This document shows, one piece after another, positions 38,944 to 52,865 of a stretch of DNA of 64,000 nucleotides. Positions within the stretch are counted from its first letter, which is position 1. Each line of letters begins with the position of its first letter. Both the position numbers and the translations under genes were made by a program. The notes under the pieces were generated by a model. The model did not search any database. It was given only the letters and a program-made list of their open reading frames with translations, and was not told the DNA's origin. This DNA is from Seison nebaliae (Eukaryota; Rotifera; Pararotatoria; Seisonacea; Seisonidae), in the NCBI GenBank assembly GCA_023231475.1, contig JALJEE010001228.1, positions 57,313 through 121,312 of the forward strand, read 5' to 3'.

Positions 38944-39850
38944 ATGACATGGAGTGATACTTTTGTATGTTACGAAAAAGGATTTCTTCTCTATTTTTCT
39001 TTCTCCAAAGTAATTTTTTTCCCTAATTAAAATTTTCAAGAAATAAAATTTTTTCAACTTTCCTCAATGAAAATTCATTAAAACATTGTGTAGTTGAGTT
39101 AAGTGGAGGATACGATTATCGATTTCTTCTAATCGATAAATATGATGATAATAATTGATTTCATGTTAAAATTATGTAATTGATTGTGAGAGAGGAGGGA
39201 ATGAAATCGAAATAGACGAGAGGAATGGTGATCGAATGGTGATAAAAATAGTTTGTTGTTAGAAGTGCGAGTAAGGAAATTGGAATCTGTTTCTTCAATT
39301 TCCTTCTTCATTCATCTTTCCCAATAATAACTCGTTCTAGACATTGGAGAGAAGAAATTGACTTGGTATGTTTCTAGAAAAAAATTGAAAAAAAAACTCA
39401 ATAACTTTTTTTCTAAAATTTCGAGAATTTTGTTCATTCTTCATTTTGGAGAAAGGAAAGTATTCGATTTTGTTTCATGAATCTGAAATACGTTTTGTTT
39501 TAACGAGTTTCTTATTAAAAGAAAGGTGAGAGAAAGTTTGAAAGATTTTGAGAAAAAAAAAGCGTCGAATGGAATTGAAGAGGAAATGTTTCTAATTTAT
39601 TTCGATCGAAGATAAAGTTGGACATTGTTCTTAATGGATGATTAATCACTTCATTTATCTCACCAGATTATTTATGTTTATGTCGATTAATGACGTTATC
39701 TAATTGGGTGAAAGTGTAAATTTGTTAGAATTTTTGATTTAATGGGAACCATATCTACCTGATTATTTATCATATCGGAACGTTTATCTATTGGACATCT
39801 GGAGAAAATTCATCAAATTCAGATGTGATAAATTTTGAGTGGAATCGAAC

Positions 39851-41559
39851 ATGAGTCTAACCAACATCTTCCATCAACACGATGAAGTGTCACTGATGCA
39901 AATGTTGAACGATCTGCCTAGTGAATGGCATCGATCTGGTGTGATTCGTTTCAATGACGAAGGAGCATTTGGTCAGGATCCGAATCGGAATTTAATTCTC
40001 AAGACATTTGGGAACGCTGGACGTTCGACGGCAACTTGTATCGCTTGTAATGAAGAATTGAATATCTACGATCGTTTTCCGTTAATTAACGGAATTTTCT
40101 TCCTCTCCAATCAAATGTATACATTGACGCAAGGACAGAAGACGCAAGATGCACGTCATAAATTTATCGGTTTGAAAATTTCTCCGACAATGTGGAATAA
40201 TTATTTGGTGAATTCGAATTTGATTGCGGCGAATGGAGGACATGCAATTTCAATAAAGAAGAAATCACAAAAATCTTCACATCAATCGACAAATGCGAAT
40301 ACGCAGAATCTGCTGATGGAGAGAAATGAGATTTTACAAAAAGTATTGAGAACAATATCGATAACTATGTCGCCTGGAACTTATAAATCTGCGAAGAAAT
40401 TCATGATACAATTGGGAACGATGAAGGAAATGAATCAGAAGATGTGCATTTATGCTGTCTGTATAAAATGTTTGTGGAAGTTGGTTAATATACCGAAAAA
40501 TAAACATTTATATGAAACGAATAATTTGAAAGAGAAAGAAGAAGCTAAAAAATTTACAATGTGTCAATATTGCAATTGTCGATTACTTTTACGATTACCA
40601 TCTGTCGTCATTGGAACGGTTTATACTTATGACATTTTTGCAACGTCACTCAATTGTTGCGATAGGAAATTCCGATGTAAACAATGTGGAACGGATCTAT
40701 CAACATTGTCACTCATAATTTTTAGTCAAAAGAAATTGAAACATTTAAATCAAAGTTCAAATTCGTCATCAATTTCTCATTGTAGCAGTTCAACCAGTTT
40801 GAGCAGTAATGGAAGTAATCGATCAATTAACGAGATTTTAAATGATCAAACATCTCCATCATCATCATCATCATCAATTTCTTCCTCTCTCCAAATGGGA
40901 GGCAGATCACAATTGACGAATTCTTTGAGTAATTTCGATTATAAAATTATTGATAAAGTGGAATCATTAGATATATTATCAGCATTCTCTGATTATTATT
41001 GTTGTCCTTATTGTCATCATATGGCTCAGTTGTTGTTGGATTGTGAGCAGATGTTATTTCCATGGCAATCGAAAATAACGGAATGTAACTCGACAGTTAA
41101 TTGGACATATAAATCACCCACATTCTTCCACAAACAATCTTCTCAATACCCATCTGAAATTCAATCGTCATATAATAGTGATGTGAATTCAGGATTTTAT
41201 TATCATCAACAACAACAACAACAACATCCTAATCATCATCATCATCATCATGGAAATCAGATGAACGTACAGAAAGGATTCGTCCGTCCAACACAAGCTC
41301 AATCATGTCAGATATTTTCCAGATTAACAACGTCACCAATAAAAGATTCACATTATCATCCATTTACTTCGAGTAATGAGGAGAATACATCAGAATTATT
41401 TCAATCGAAATTCTCAGAACCGAATAGTTTCTTTGAAAGAAATAGAAATTTAACATCAATTTATGAACAATGTTCTTCATCCAATAATTCTGCTGCTTTC
41501 ACTTCAAGAAATTCATTAAGTTCTTCTAATCAAAATCATGAACGATCCATTCTATTCTC

Positions 41560-41593
<34 letters not shown>

Positions 41594-42403
41594 CTTCTTT
41601 CAAAACAACAAATGACAAATGAGAATAGTCGAATGGCATTTAGTTTAGATTCAGGTAATTTATCATCAAGTTCCGATGTTCCTAATACGTCATTCATCAA
41701 CGATTTTAATGTACAAACGAGATTACATCGAATGTCATCAACCACGACTAATCCGATTCGATCACTTCATTCAGTCGATCATGAATCATTACGTCGTTTG
41801 AAATTGCAACCACAACGTGGTTATCATCATTCATTTAATCATCCGCCGAATTATATTCGTCAACAACATTATCCATATTCTGGTGGATTTAATGGTGGGG
41901 GAAGTCCATCAGTTCGATCGCCTATGAATTTGATTAATCGTTCTAACTGTCTCAATTATCCGGAGCAGAATTCTTCCAATTCATCATCTGTTGCATTCAT
42001 GCGAGACACTCAACAACAATTCATTCGAAACAATCCATATCAACGAGATTCTTATGACGCTCAACAATATCAGAGGAATTCGACGATGCATTCGAATAAT
42101 AGTAGTGCATTCGGTAGTTCGGATAGTATCAATTATGGAATGAATAGTAATTCTTCATCGTTTGGTGAACGAGCACAATTCCAACAATCATTAACAGACA
42201 CTCATCATCCAACATCGAAAGCATCAGCTAATATCCATCGATGGATGAACCATCAAACAAATCCATCAGAAATCTCAATAGAACAACGAGATCCTTTACA
42301 ATCGCAAATCTATTCAGAAGATGTCGAGTTTATGCGTGATTCATTCTCAAAGTTTCACTTCGATGATCGATCAGATCATAGTCCACATAATTCATATCGA
42401 TAA
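39851..42403 (+). CDS. hdc: headcase-family protein with long low-complexity C-terminus
   Basis: Single-exon frame of 850 residues from ATG at 39851. Residues about 30-310 match the middle domain of headcase/HECA: RFNDEGAFGQDPNRNLILKT, CIACNEELNIYDRFPLINGI followed by FFLS, MCIYAVCIKCLWK, then GTVYTYDIFATSLNCCDRKF and CKQCGTDL. A separate cysteine pair (YYCCPYCHH) follows a serine-rich insertion. Paired cysteines suggest zinc binding. Headcase regulates cell-cycle entry and differentiation of imaginal cells in flies. The rest, about 470 residues, is rich in Ser, Asn, Gln and His, with a 13-residue glutamine run and a histidine run. The N-terminal cysteine-rich headcase domain is not seen upstream. 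It could be on a distant exon or absent. Confidence 0.75.
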
Positions 42404-43384
42404 CGATGGAAAATCGATGGGAGAAACCGTCGTCGATCGTTTCTTACATTCAGTCTAGATTAGTGGAGATGCAGAAAGAAACTTGATTCGTCAACTCCAT
42501 TTTATTTTGTAAGTTCTGATAATATATATAAATATATATTCAAATATTTTTCTTCGATAATTTTTTGACGATTATTTTTTTATATAATCTTCATTCGAAT
42601 CTCAACGTTGAATTGCAAATTTATTTTCAAATTTTTCTTTTCACTTCATTCAACAGTACCACTCCCCTCTCGTATGTATTCATTGAGGATGAGACGAATC
42701 AATTCCATTATTAATTTGGGAATGTGATTGACGAAAATGTGGAGTAGTGCCACCAGAAACCAAAGTGCTCTCCCGGTTCTTTCATTAGTCAACGGAACTT
42801 TTATGCTTATTATCTCATTTCTTCACAAAATTCTCTTCTTATTCTTTCTTCCATTCAAACCGAAATATTTTATTATGATGAGAATGTGAAGAGAGTTTTG
42901 TTCCATCATCAAACTTCTATTTTCTTCCGTTTTTATCCGATACTTATCTGATTGTTTTTATATATAAATAATTATTATTCAACTATTCAAATTCTTCAGT
43001 GTGCTCTTTCAGAGGAAATATTCTTCTCTTTTTCACTTAATTTGACGATATAGTTCCTGATATCATCATCTGCCCTTTTTTCCCAATTTCATTCTCCTTC
43101 ATCTTCTTTTTTTTTATTATTATTTTATTTTTCTTCATTCATTCAAGAACGAACTTTCATTAACATATATTATATATATATATATATATAATCGAAAAAC
43201 AGGTATTTAAATTTTTATTAAATTGTTTTCATTTCATATATTCTCATCTTCTTTTCATTCGTTACTCCACAAACATTCTTCCCATTAAACAACATAGAAA
43301 TGTCATTAAAGATCGTGGAACCTGACATCTGAATATAATCATCGTCATCATCATTAAATTAAATTCAATCACTCAAGAATGATT
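42404..43384. other. intergenic between convergent genes
   Basis: Convergent 3' flanks of the headcase-family gene and the WD40 gene. Pyrimidine-rich with a (TA)n run at about 43170-43190. No gene seen. Confidence 0.5.
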
Positions 43385-44579
43385 TTAAAAGAAATTGTTA
43401 ACTTTGTGTCTCCAAAGAATTTTCTGAGTGTCAGTATCCCAATAAATTAGTTGTCCATCAAAACCGATCGTGACAATTGATCGACCATTAACATTCGATA
43501 TAATTCGATTAATAATTCCATGGTGAACTTTTAATTAGAATTGATACTATAAAATCATTAAAAAAAACCAGTAGGATATTTGATAGGACCATCTTTCCGA
43601 TAACGACCGGTAGCAATATCCCATGACAATATTTCTCCATGCCAATTACCGCAAATTATATTTCGTTCATCACAAGTTAATGTAAAAGTGGAAATTGAAC
43701 TATTTGTCGTCCTATAAATGCAATTTAATAATTTTTAAAAATTCGATTTTTTTTTTCAAAAAAAAAACTTCAATTTACAAATATGGGAAGCTGTTGTAGC
43801 ATCAGTGATAGAAATAGATCCATCTAAACTGGATGAAATAATTTGATGACCATTTGAAGAGAACATAATTTTCGTGATACTTCTCTTATGAATCGACCGA
43901 ATGGTTAACGTGTGTTTTATATCTCGATAGAATTGAAAGTTCATACCGTTGCCATGGCCTATTTTCCATTTCTTAATGATTGGAATTGTCCACTCGTCAA
44001 ATGCGACGATAAGAAATTGACGATCACAACTCACATCGAGAGACGAGATTGGACCAAAACATTTTTCTTTCCACAAAATTTCTTCTCCATTGAACTTCGA
44101 CATACAGACCATGGAATCCCAACCGCCGGAAATCATAAAAAATTCGTCATACCAAAATTGAGGAGATGGATCATATACTTGACAGCTGATAACGGCAGTG
44201 CAACGATCGGTATGTGGTTTGACAGATGTGAGAATTGTTAGTTGTTTATCGTCAATTTGACATAAATTAATCGATCCGTCTACTTTCCAAATAATTAAAT
44301 GTTTCAATGAAACATCTAAATCTTCTTCCGCTTTAACGACAGAGGATTGTGGCGTCTTCTCTTCCAAAATATTCACCACTATTTTTTCGAATCGTTTCTC
44401 ATTAATTGATCGATCAAAACTTCGACCAGATAAACATGTTCGTTGATCGATTAAACTTAAACCGACTGCCTCTACTTCCAAGTTGAAAACATTTTGACTT
44501 TTCTGTAATTAATGAAATTTTCATTAAAAATTCTGAGTGATTATCTAACGATTGTCAAATCGGTAGTTGAGGTGACCAT
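43385..44579 (-). CDS. WD40-repeat protein, unidentified
   Basis: Four exons on the minus strand join in phase to 349 residues: 44550-44579, 43769-44502, 43569-43711 and 43385-43527. WD-type blades are visible as LIIWKVDGSINLCQID, FMISGGWDSMVCMSKFNG, ITKIMFSSNGHQIISSSLDG, IICGNWHGEILSWDIATGR and GRSIVTIGFDGQLIYWDTDT. The length suits one seven-bladed propeller with little else. No signal peptide, membrane segment or extra domain is present. WD40 proteins serve as interaction platforms, and I cannot assign a complex. The first exon encodes only ten residues, which is inferred from splice sites. Confidence 0.7.
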
Positions 44580-46106
44580 CGGTTTTCCCTTGGACAATTA
44601 ACCAAATTTATTATTTGATTGATCTCTTTAATTCTCTCATTGCTATGACAACTCTCTAATTGTCATTAGGCTTGCTTCTGACATTAAACTTTATTCGTAC
44701 TCACTCCTGTCAACTGAACTTGAGATGATTAATCACTTTCAATTATTTCGTTCCCCATTCATTTAGCAAGGACGTCAACTTAGCGATATGTAGGTTAAAG
44801 ACGCGCGATAATTCGTAATTTATTATCAAAATTTTTACATTAAATAACTAAGAAAATTAATTGTGGAAAGTTTTTATTGCCTGTTTAAGAAAATTAAGGG
44901 AACTTTAGAAGAAATTTTAGTAAAACTATCAATTATTTATCATATTTATGAAATTTAAATTTAAATTTTCGAAACAGAGACGAAACGAATAGTAAGAAGT
45001 TAAAAGCGATGGGAAAATCATAAAATGACGTGAAAATACTATTTTTTGGATCTATTGTTACAAGCGAGTCTTCTAAATTGGGTAAGATAAGAAGTGAGAA
45101 AGGATGATGTCACTAATGATTTCCCTATCGATTCTAACGGAAGAAATATGATAATTATATTTTGATGAGAACCGATAAGTTAGTCTCTCCAAACAATTAT
45201 CTGAACGCACATCATTATTCATCATCACTTCTATTGACGAAAGAAGTTGTAATTCTTTTTTTGAATAAGTTTTTTGTCATTCGAAAATGATCAAAGGCAC
45301 AAAATTTTTGCTTCACTTGTTTCTTCTATTTTCAAATGAGAAATTAAATAAAGGAAAAGAAGGAAATCTGAAGGAAACTAATAGGAAGGAAGTTCAGAAA
45401 CGATTTTGTTAATTTGATGAATTCGTGTCTCGAATGGAAGGAATATTGTCAAAAGAAAATTTACATGAGAAAATCATTTCGACAATTTCTTCTCATCAAA
45501 TTTGTTGAGATGTAAGAGGAATAATAACTCGTCAGTAATACTCTACTGTTTGCTAATTAGAAAACTTACGAATTCGCCTTCATTTCATTTTGAAGATTTA
45601 GGTCGATGAACATCAATTTTCCCAACTTATTTCCACCATACATTGGGAGAATATGATTTATCAAAAATTTCTATCTCATTTTCTTTTTAACTTTCTCTCA
45701 ACAATTCATTGTCTCTCCACTCTTCTCAAATGTGTTTAATAATCGATCGTGATTTTAAAGATTATAATTGACGAAAATTGCATTGCCACTAAAAAAAAAG
45801 ATCAAAAGGAAAATCAAAAAAAAAGAAGTAGACAGAAAAGAAGCAATCGAACATAAATTCAAAATCAAGTCGTACATCGAATCTTTCTGTACATTATCCG
45901 AAACTAACACCTTTTTTGTCACAATCATTTCAAATAGCTCATGACATGATTGAGCAAGCATGAACGACAATATTGTCATTCTCGAACTGTTATGTAATGT
46001 AAAGTAAACAATAACAGTAATCAAAGTCTCGCTCCTAACGATTTTAATCGATCGAAAGTTGGACTGAAAAAACAAACAAAAAATATTTCATAAAAACTAG
46101 TGAACG
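44580..46106. other. intergenic between divergent genes
   Basis: 1.5 kb between the WD40 start (minus) and the large membrane-protein start (plus), so both promoters probably lie here. Mostly AT-rich; a minus-strand frame at 45755-46075 has a hydrophobic end but no protein-like signature and is not called. Confidence 0.45.
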
Positions 46107-49100
46107 ATGTTGAGATTATTTGTCGTCAGTTTCTCAATCTTATCAATTCATTTTAACTCGGCTAATTCCGCTACGACTCAACCGCTCTCCAATATTCAAT
46201 TTCGATGTTCGCACGATGAAAAATTACGTTTCCGATTTCTCTCGTCCACTTCCACTCGCTTCCAACGACAATATTTACATATGAACAAAGCAGTCATCTA
46301 TTGTCCTGTTCTGGTGAACATCGTTTATGAAATACCTGTACAGGAAAGAAATGTTCGACAATATCAACCAAAATCCGATTGTTTCAATTTTTTCTTTTTT
46401 CAGGTTTTTTTTCGTTGTCTCACATCTATTACTCCGTTTTTTAGACATTGTATCGTAAATGTAAAAACGAGAATAATTGTTCATTACAAGCATTACAACC
46501 ACGGTGTAATCAATCAGATATATCTAATGGAAAATTGGAACGAATCGATCTACAATTATTTTGCGAGTCAGTTAATAGAGAAAAAAGAAGAATTAATTTT
46601 GGGAAAGCATCAACCAGATATTATTCTTATCTCAAACCAACACTACCTCCCGGAACCGGTTCAGAGACCGATGAGTTCTTCCGGAAAACTAGAGAGAATG
46701 GTATCATTTCCAATCAAGTTGTACGTCCAATTCGAAAATATTATCGAAGACAACCGAATACTTTCAATTATGAAAATCCAGAAAGAATCGCAAATCTTTT
46801 GAGACAAATAAATCGTCCTGTTAAATTGTCATATCCAGGATTAATCGTCGACTATTTCCGGAAAGAACTTGATTCGAAAATTGATAATAACAATAAAACA
46901 AATTCAACAACAATCTCCCAACAACAATTTTTAATGACAACTAAAAATAGTGATGGAGCAACATCCGGTGCATTCTTAGTGCAGTCTACAGAATCGAATG
47001 AAATGGAAAAGAATCTATTAGAAATTGATTCAACGACAAATCAATCTCAGTTTGTGATAAATGAAACATATCAACAAAATAATCATAATCTGAATGGAAG
47101 AATGACAGGTGATAATATGACGATGAATATCATAAATGATGGAAATAAGAATAGATCATTTATGATAACAGACGTGAAGTTCAGATTAACAACGAAATCG
47201 AATGATTTAGAGAGTGATGGAGAAAATGATTTAATTGGCAAATTTGGAGGTATATTAGAAAATGGAAGAAAATTAATTGAATTAAATTCTCAAATTGAAT
47301 TAACTACAACAACAACATCATTCATGTCATTAAATGATTCGATTACTGTCCCTGACGTCGAATCATCGACTAAATATGATAAGACAATCGGTAATTCTAT
47401 TTCATCAACCTCACACCGTCGAGCGGTAAATGGAACAGTGAGTGTCGCTGTAAAGGAATTGAGTCAGTTGGAAAGTTTACCGAATGGTAAGAGATTTATT
47501 CCAAGTTAAATTTATTTCCTTTCTCTTATTTGTTCAATTGAATTGAATTCTTTTCTTCCTATGCTTCCCGTCAACATACGAAATGATGTTGACATCATTT
47601 ACAAATTATATGATTTGTAAAACTAATTGGTATTGTATTTGAAACAAAATGAATTGCACATGAAAAGAAGGAAAGAAATTGGAAAGAAATTTATTGAATA
47701 ATCAGTTGGACGAATCGCAAAACATTTTAATTGACACTGTCTCGCTAGACGACATTTATCCTGATCATTATGACGATTCATTTCGTGACGAGTTGATTAA
47801 TAAAGAAAATCGGAATTTGGACTATTTCGGAGAACAGTTGAAATCCAATAGAAACATTTTCAGGAACACCATTTCCCCCAATTCAGCGTTGGATGATATA
47901 GTAAATAATTGTGCAATAGACGAAGATGAGACGAAATCACTCCCACAAGACATCAACATGCAAATTGTTGTGAATAACGAAAAAGTCCAATTTCCTCAAC
48001 CTTATCAAGATGATCCAATTTATCGATATCCAACCATCGATAATAAATTAAATGATAATCTAAAAATCATGAAACAAAAATTTGTTCCATTGAATATTCA
48101 AAATAATTCAAATGTTTTTCCAAATAACATATTCCCCAATAATAACAATAACAGTACAAACATTAGTTTTACTCATCATCATAATAATCGTTCGTCCATT
48201 CGATTGTTCACTTTGAGAAATGACATCAATTTTGTTGGTAATAATATGAATGATGTCAATAAATGGACAATTCAATCAACAACTGAACAAGCGGAAAGAG
48301 GCAAGACAAATATGTTCATCGACGTAATACTATTGGGCGATCTCTTACAAAGTTAGTAGTTTTATAAAATTTTAATTAGTTTACTATAGTAAAAGCATTT
48401 TTACCAACATTATTATGTAAGAATATTGTATACCATAGCCTTAGAGCAAACGTTCCGCCAAGTAATTTCCATGTAATATGGGATATTAAATTAATTATAT
48501 TTTAAAAAGAACAATTATTTCTTTTTTGAACGAAATTTTGAATCGATAAAATCGATAAATAAATATTGTCGATGACTAATAAAATGAATTAGTAGGAATG
48601 TGGTTTCTTTTTCATTTATTTTCTCTCAATTCTGATAAAGTCAAAATAATTTATTAATATTAATTTATTTCCATTAATCATCATTCAATTGAGTTGATGG
48701 GAGTGATTTAAATGAAGGAAATATTTCTGGTAATGTTGTGATTGGAAATGAAGAAGTTATCATCTCATAAAGGAGATAAGGAAATGCATTTCGATGATGA
48801 TAATAGAAAATTGAATAATGAAACTTTTGTAAGTTTGAATGTGGTGATGTAAGTTATCTATTCAACCATTCCATTCTCCTTCAGAGGAGATGGAATTGTT
48901 TTCTATTCCCAAATATCATTCTAATGTTTCCATTTTTCGTGATGATCAATGTAATTTCCATGGGAGAGAGTTGCGGAGAATGATAAATGAATAATTTATG
49001 CAGTTGAAGCAAAGGTGAAGAATAAGTTTCTCATAATTCACTATTAATCTCATTAGACTATTATTCTAAGTGCGAGCAGATAATAGCAGTAGAATGAAAA

Positions 49101-52100
49101 ACAATTTATATTGGACTGAAGAAAAATTCCTCCTCCTTATTCTTCCCCCGATGTTTTTCGTCGTCGACCGATAAACCTTTCTTGACGTTCCAATGTATCT
49201 TATGTACATGTTTCTCGTGAATGAAATGGTGGAAGTAAATGGTGTGTATGGAAATAGTGCAGGAATTATTGAGTGGAAGGAATTATGTTAACCGATACTC
49301 ACATCAGATGGAAGATAATAATGATAATCTAATGAGAGACGAATAAAAGAAATTATTTCCCTAAATTGTCTCCAAATGACAGTTCCATTATTGACGATTC
49401 ATTCCATTATTTTTACGTCATCTTCTAATTCCATTCTTCCACTCCCGTCTAGAAAATAAACAAAAACTCTTGTTATTCATTGGATTAACTGCCCTCGTTC
49501 TTTTGTTTCTGCTACTCGTCGGATATATCATCTTTCGTCGCAAACAATTGAAGCGTCGTTGTCTCGTATGGCAGAAGAAAGTGGAACAATATGACATGAT
49601 GAACAAGAGGAAGAAGATAAATGAGAATTCTGTTGATCGAACACTTCCGGATCAGTTCGAGAAGGATGCCTTAAATGAAGCATCATCAAAGAGTTTCTAT
49701 TATCACTCGGAAAACAATGGACATTTCCGTCCTAAGAATGACAAGATGATTACTGATAATGAATCGAATGATATTAAATGGAAAACGATGACTGCAGCCC
49801 AAAAGGCAAATCGACGAATCTCACCAATATGTGTCGCTCATCGTCCGGAGAATGTTCCACTTCTAAACAACAACTCTACCACTGTGGTACCAGTGAGACT
49901 GTCATTTCCAATTCATCATCAAAGGAATTGTAATTCGGAGAAATTAGTTCATCGATCTCTGAAGAAACCGTCGGGGAAAAATAAACGTAAGTTATTCGTT
50001 TTCTCTCAAGTGATTCATTCTTTAGTTGAGTTGTAAAAAAGATATTGTTTGTTGCCTAATCTACTTTTCGTGCATATCCACTAACACTAATGTAGAATAT
50101 TTCTTTTTTTTTGATAAAAAGAAATTTCTTATAATTTAGCCTTAGTACATAAAATCATACGGTGTATGGTTCTATGTGTATTTTCTACATCTTATCCTTT
50201 TTACTCTCATCATCCTGTTCATTCAGTTGCAAACGTAAATAATTCATTTGTATATAGTACAAGAAACAATATCGGTGGAAGTTGTGATCGTGTTCCATTC
50301 ATTTCATGTCCGTTATCTGTAAATTGTGTTATCTGCGTGGACGAATAGGTAGAGTAGCTCACTCAGCTTAGTAGTAAAGTGATGTTGTTGAAGGGAAAAA
50401 AAATCGTAACTAATGGTTGTGGATGGAATGTTGGTGAATGATTTCCATCATGAAATTACGTTGAAAGATGATCTCTTATTGCATTGTAGATAGTTTGTCA
50501 GAGAAGGGTCGTATGACGAGTCGATATAAGTTGTCTGATAATCAGAATTGTCTAAGGAATTGTTCTACCGTGAATATCGTCGATAAGTGTGATAGATCAA
50601 TATGGAATGGAAAGAAGGAATCGTCATCAAATAATAATGAATGGGACAATGGGAAAGTTAAAGGATTCTATTCAGCCACCATTTCTTCTCCTCCTCAATC
50701 CAATCCGCTTCCATCGATTAAAGTGAGTGGAAATGAAGATGAACTTTCCGCCCCACGTCTTCTCGGTGATTATTGTCATACGGATAATGAAGAGTCATTT
50801 CCCCATCACCGATACCAAGGACAGAAGATGAATAATATTATTAAGTTGAAGAAGGAGAAGAAGCGAATCAATAATCAGAATAACAATAAGAAGAATCATC
50901 AGTTGCTATCGGAAAATGCGATGGAGTTGGAGTGCAAATCGCATAATTATGTTAACGATGCATATGATGGTGATCGTTCATTCCATATAGATGATGCTGC
51001 CAATAAAATATTAAGTCGAACGAGTATTCCTGTAGAGAATGGAATGATCAATAGTTTCAATGAGATAGGCAAAGAGATTTTGGTGGAGATGTTACCCAAA
51101 ACGAATCGTCCCAAATCTATCGTGGTCGATGAGAAGAAATCGAAGAAAAAGTTATTGGGAATATCAGGCGATTTACGTCGTTTCAATTCCGTCCTTCCCC
51201 ATACCACACCACTCCAATATCAATCGGATGTCAATGAGACGACGAATAATAATCGTCAGAAGTTCTCGTCATTGAGAGAGAGTCGTCCTAAAAAATATTT
51301 GTCGTCCGTCGATCTTTCGAAGAAAGCGATGACGAATTCACAAAAATCATCGAAGAAAAGACGACAATTTCTTAAAAATTTATTCTCCAATCTTCTATTC
51401 CGTCCAACGTCAAACAAGAAGAATTTAACACGTGAGAATTTATTGAAGAATGACAATGCTCAAACCGTCGTTTCTGATAAAGAACATTATTCGAAAAGAA
51501 CGACTACTAATACTTATGAATTGGTGAAGAAGAAGTATAGTAATAATAATGAGAATGATACAGAATATTCATACAATTCTCAAGATACTTCAACTGGACG
51601 AATCGATAAAAGGAATTCAGCTAATTCACTCGGTTACTTATTATCGGACGACTTGTCAGATATTCGACAAAGAATTTATGACGAAGAACGATCAATTCAA
51701 AATGAGATTAACGCACAATATGGAGAGAAAGATCATGGAACATGTAACTGTTATAAACTACCATCTACCGTTCCTTATCATTGTCAACCACTCATACCAT
51801 CTTACAACAACGAGATATTTTGTCGTTTGTCCGAAGAATTGAAACTACAAAGAAATTTGATTTCTCATTTATATAATCATCATCATCATCATCCATCACC
51901 ACACCAGAACTCGTCACCATTTCAAGATGTTAATTCTTTTAGTCGTCATCGTTCTTGTTGTTCTTCTACTCATTCACATACTCCACCAGTGCCACCACCA
52001 CCTCTCAATTATTATCCTTCAGTTAATAATCATCAACCGAACATTTCCCCTAATCACAACTATTCCACTTCTCCCAATTGTCAATCAGAAAATAGTTATC

Positions 52101-52865
52101 GAGATAAATTCCAAATCTAATATCTCCAAACTAACGAATCGTTAAACTTCTAACAAACATTAACTTCTACTAATCTACTATACTAATAACTTCTACCAAG
52201 TAAATGTTGAGAATTAGTTCTATATTTAATTTTCATAATTCCCAATATTTTAATTTTAATTATCAGTTTTATTTTCCTTGTCAGATGAGAGAAGATCAAG
52301 AATATTAAGGAAAAGACAAGTTCGACCACAACGTTCCAAAACTGAAATATTTTCTAATTTGAAGTCATGGGTTGATAAAGATTCATTATCTACAACCATC
52401 AGACCGACATCATCATCTGCATCATCCACCTCGTCATGGAATGTGGAGTCGATTTCGATGAAGAATTATTATGGATTAATATCAAATCAAGAAAAGATTT
52501 ATGATATTCCTTTCAAACCACAACGGATCAAAAGGAGACCGACCGTCGGTTTTGCAACCGCCACAATCGGAGATGTCCATCGATTATCATCCGGTGTCGA
52601 ATTAATAGATACCGATCTTTCCTCTCAATCGACTAATAGTCTACTTTGGACTAATGGACTTAGCACGACGTCGAATGAACTTAAAACAATCAAGTTTAAT
52701 TAAATTTTTTATAAAAATATATTTAATTTTAAAAAATTTTAATTTCATAAAATTTTTCTTTACAGATATAAATCGCCGACATGTATCGACGAAGTGATTC
52801 GACAACATCGTCAACTTTATAATGAGAAAGTTGAAAAGGGTGAAGAAATGTCTTTATTCGTTTAA
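46107..52865 (+). CDS. very long single-pass membrane protein with SUEL-lectin-like N-terminus, unidentified
   Basis: Seven exons join in phase: 46107 to 46337 or 46403, 46445-47486, 47668-48351, 49453-49986, 50490-52094, 52285-52693 and 52766-52865. Total about 1530-1560 residues. A signal peptide (MLRLFVVSFSILSIHFNSAN) precedes a cysteine module: FRCSHDEKLRF, VIYCP, then RKCKNENNCSLQ, RCNQSD and LQLFCESV. The spacing recalls SUEL/galactose-binding lectin domains such as in EVA-1 and latrophilin. About 550 Asn/Ser/Thr-rich residues follow. One transmembrane helix (LLFIGLTALVLLFLLLVGYI, near 49475-49540) and a basic anchor lead to a long disordered tail with His and Pro runs. No kinase, phosphatase or GPCR core is present. 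The end of exon 1 is ambiguous because several GT sites are in phase. Stop codon overlaps the RPAC2 coding end. Confidence 0.65.

Larger units (their letters stand above)
36835..39850. other. intergenic with a MITE-like hairpin
   Basis: 3 kb without a convincing gene upstream of the headcase-family start. It contains the inverted repeat at 37504-37795 and an (AC)n microsatellite near 38925. Sequence just upstream of 39851 should hold the promoter or 5' UTR of the next gene. The open frames here are short and of biased composition. Confidence 0.5.

Noticed and set aside
43712-43779. Apparent one-base frameshift in the WD40 gene at the second intron
   Set aside because: The first GT after the reading frame leaves the wrong phase, but a GT ten bases further (43767-43768) restores phase to exon 43569-43711, so no frameshift is needed.
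45755-46075. Minus-strand frame with hydrophobic C-terminal end
   Set aside because: The hydrophobic segment comes from an A-rich plus strand read as Phe/Ile/Leu; it lies where promoters of two divergent genes are expected.
51549-51842. Open frames overlapping the large membrane-protein exon
   Set aside because: They are alternate-frame shadows of exon 50490-52094, whose splice phases fit its neighbours.
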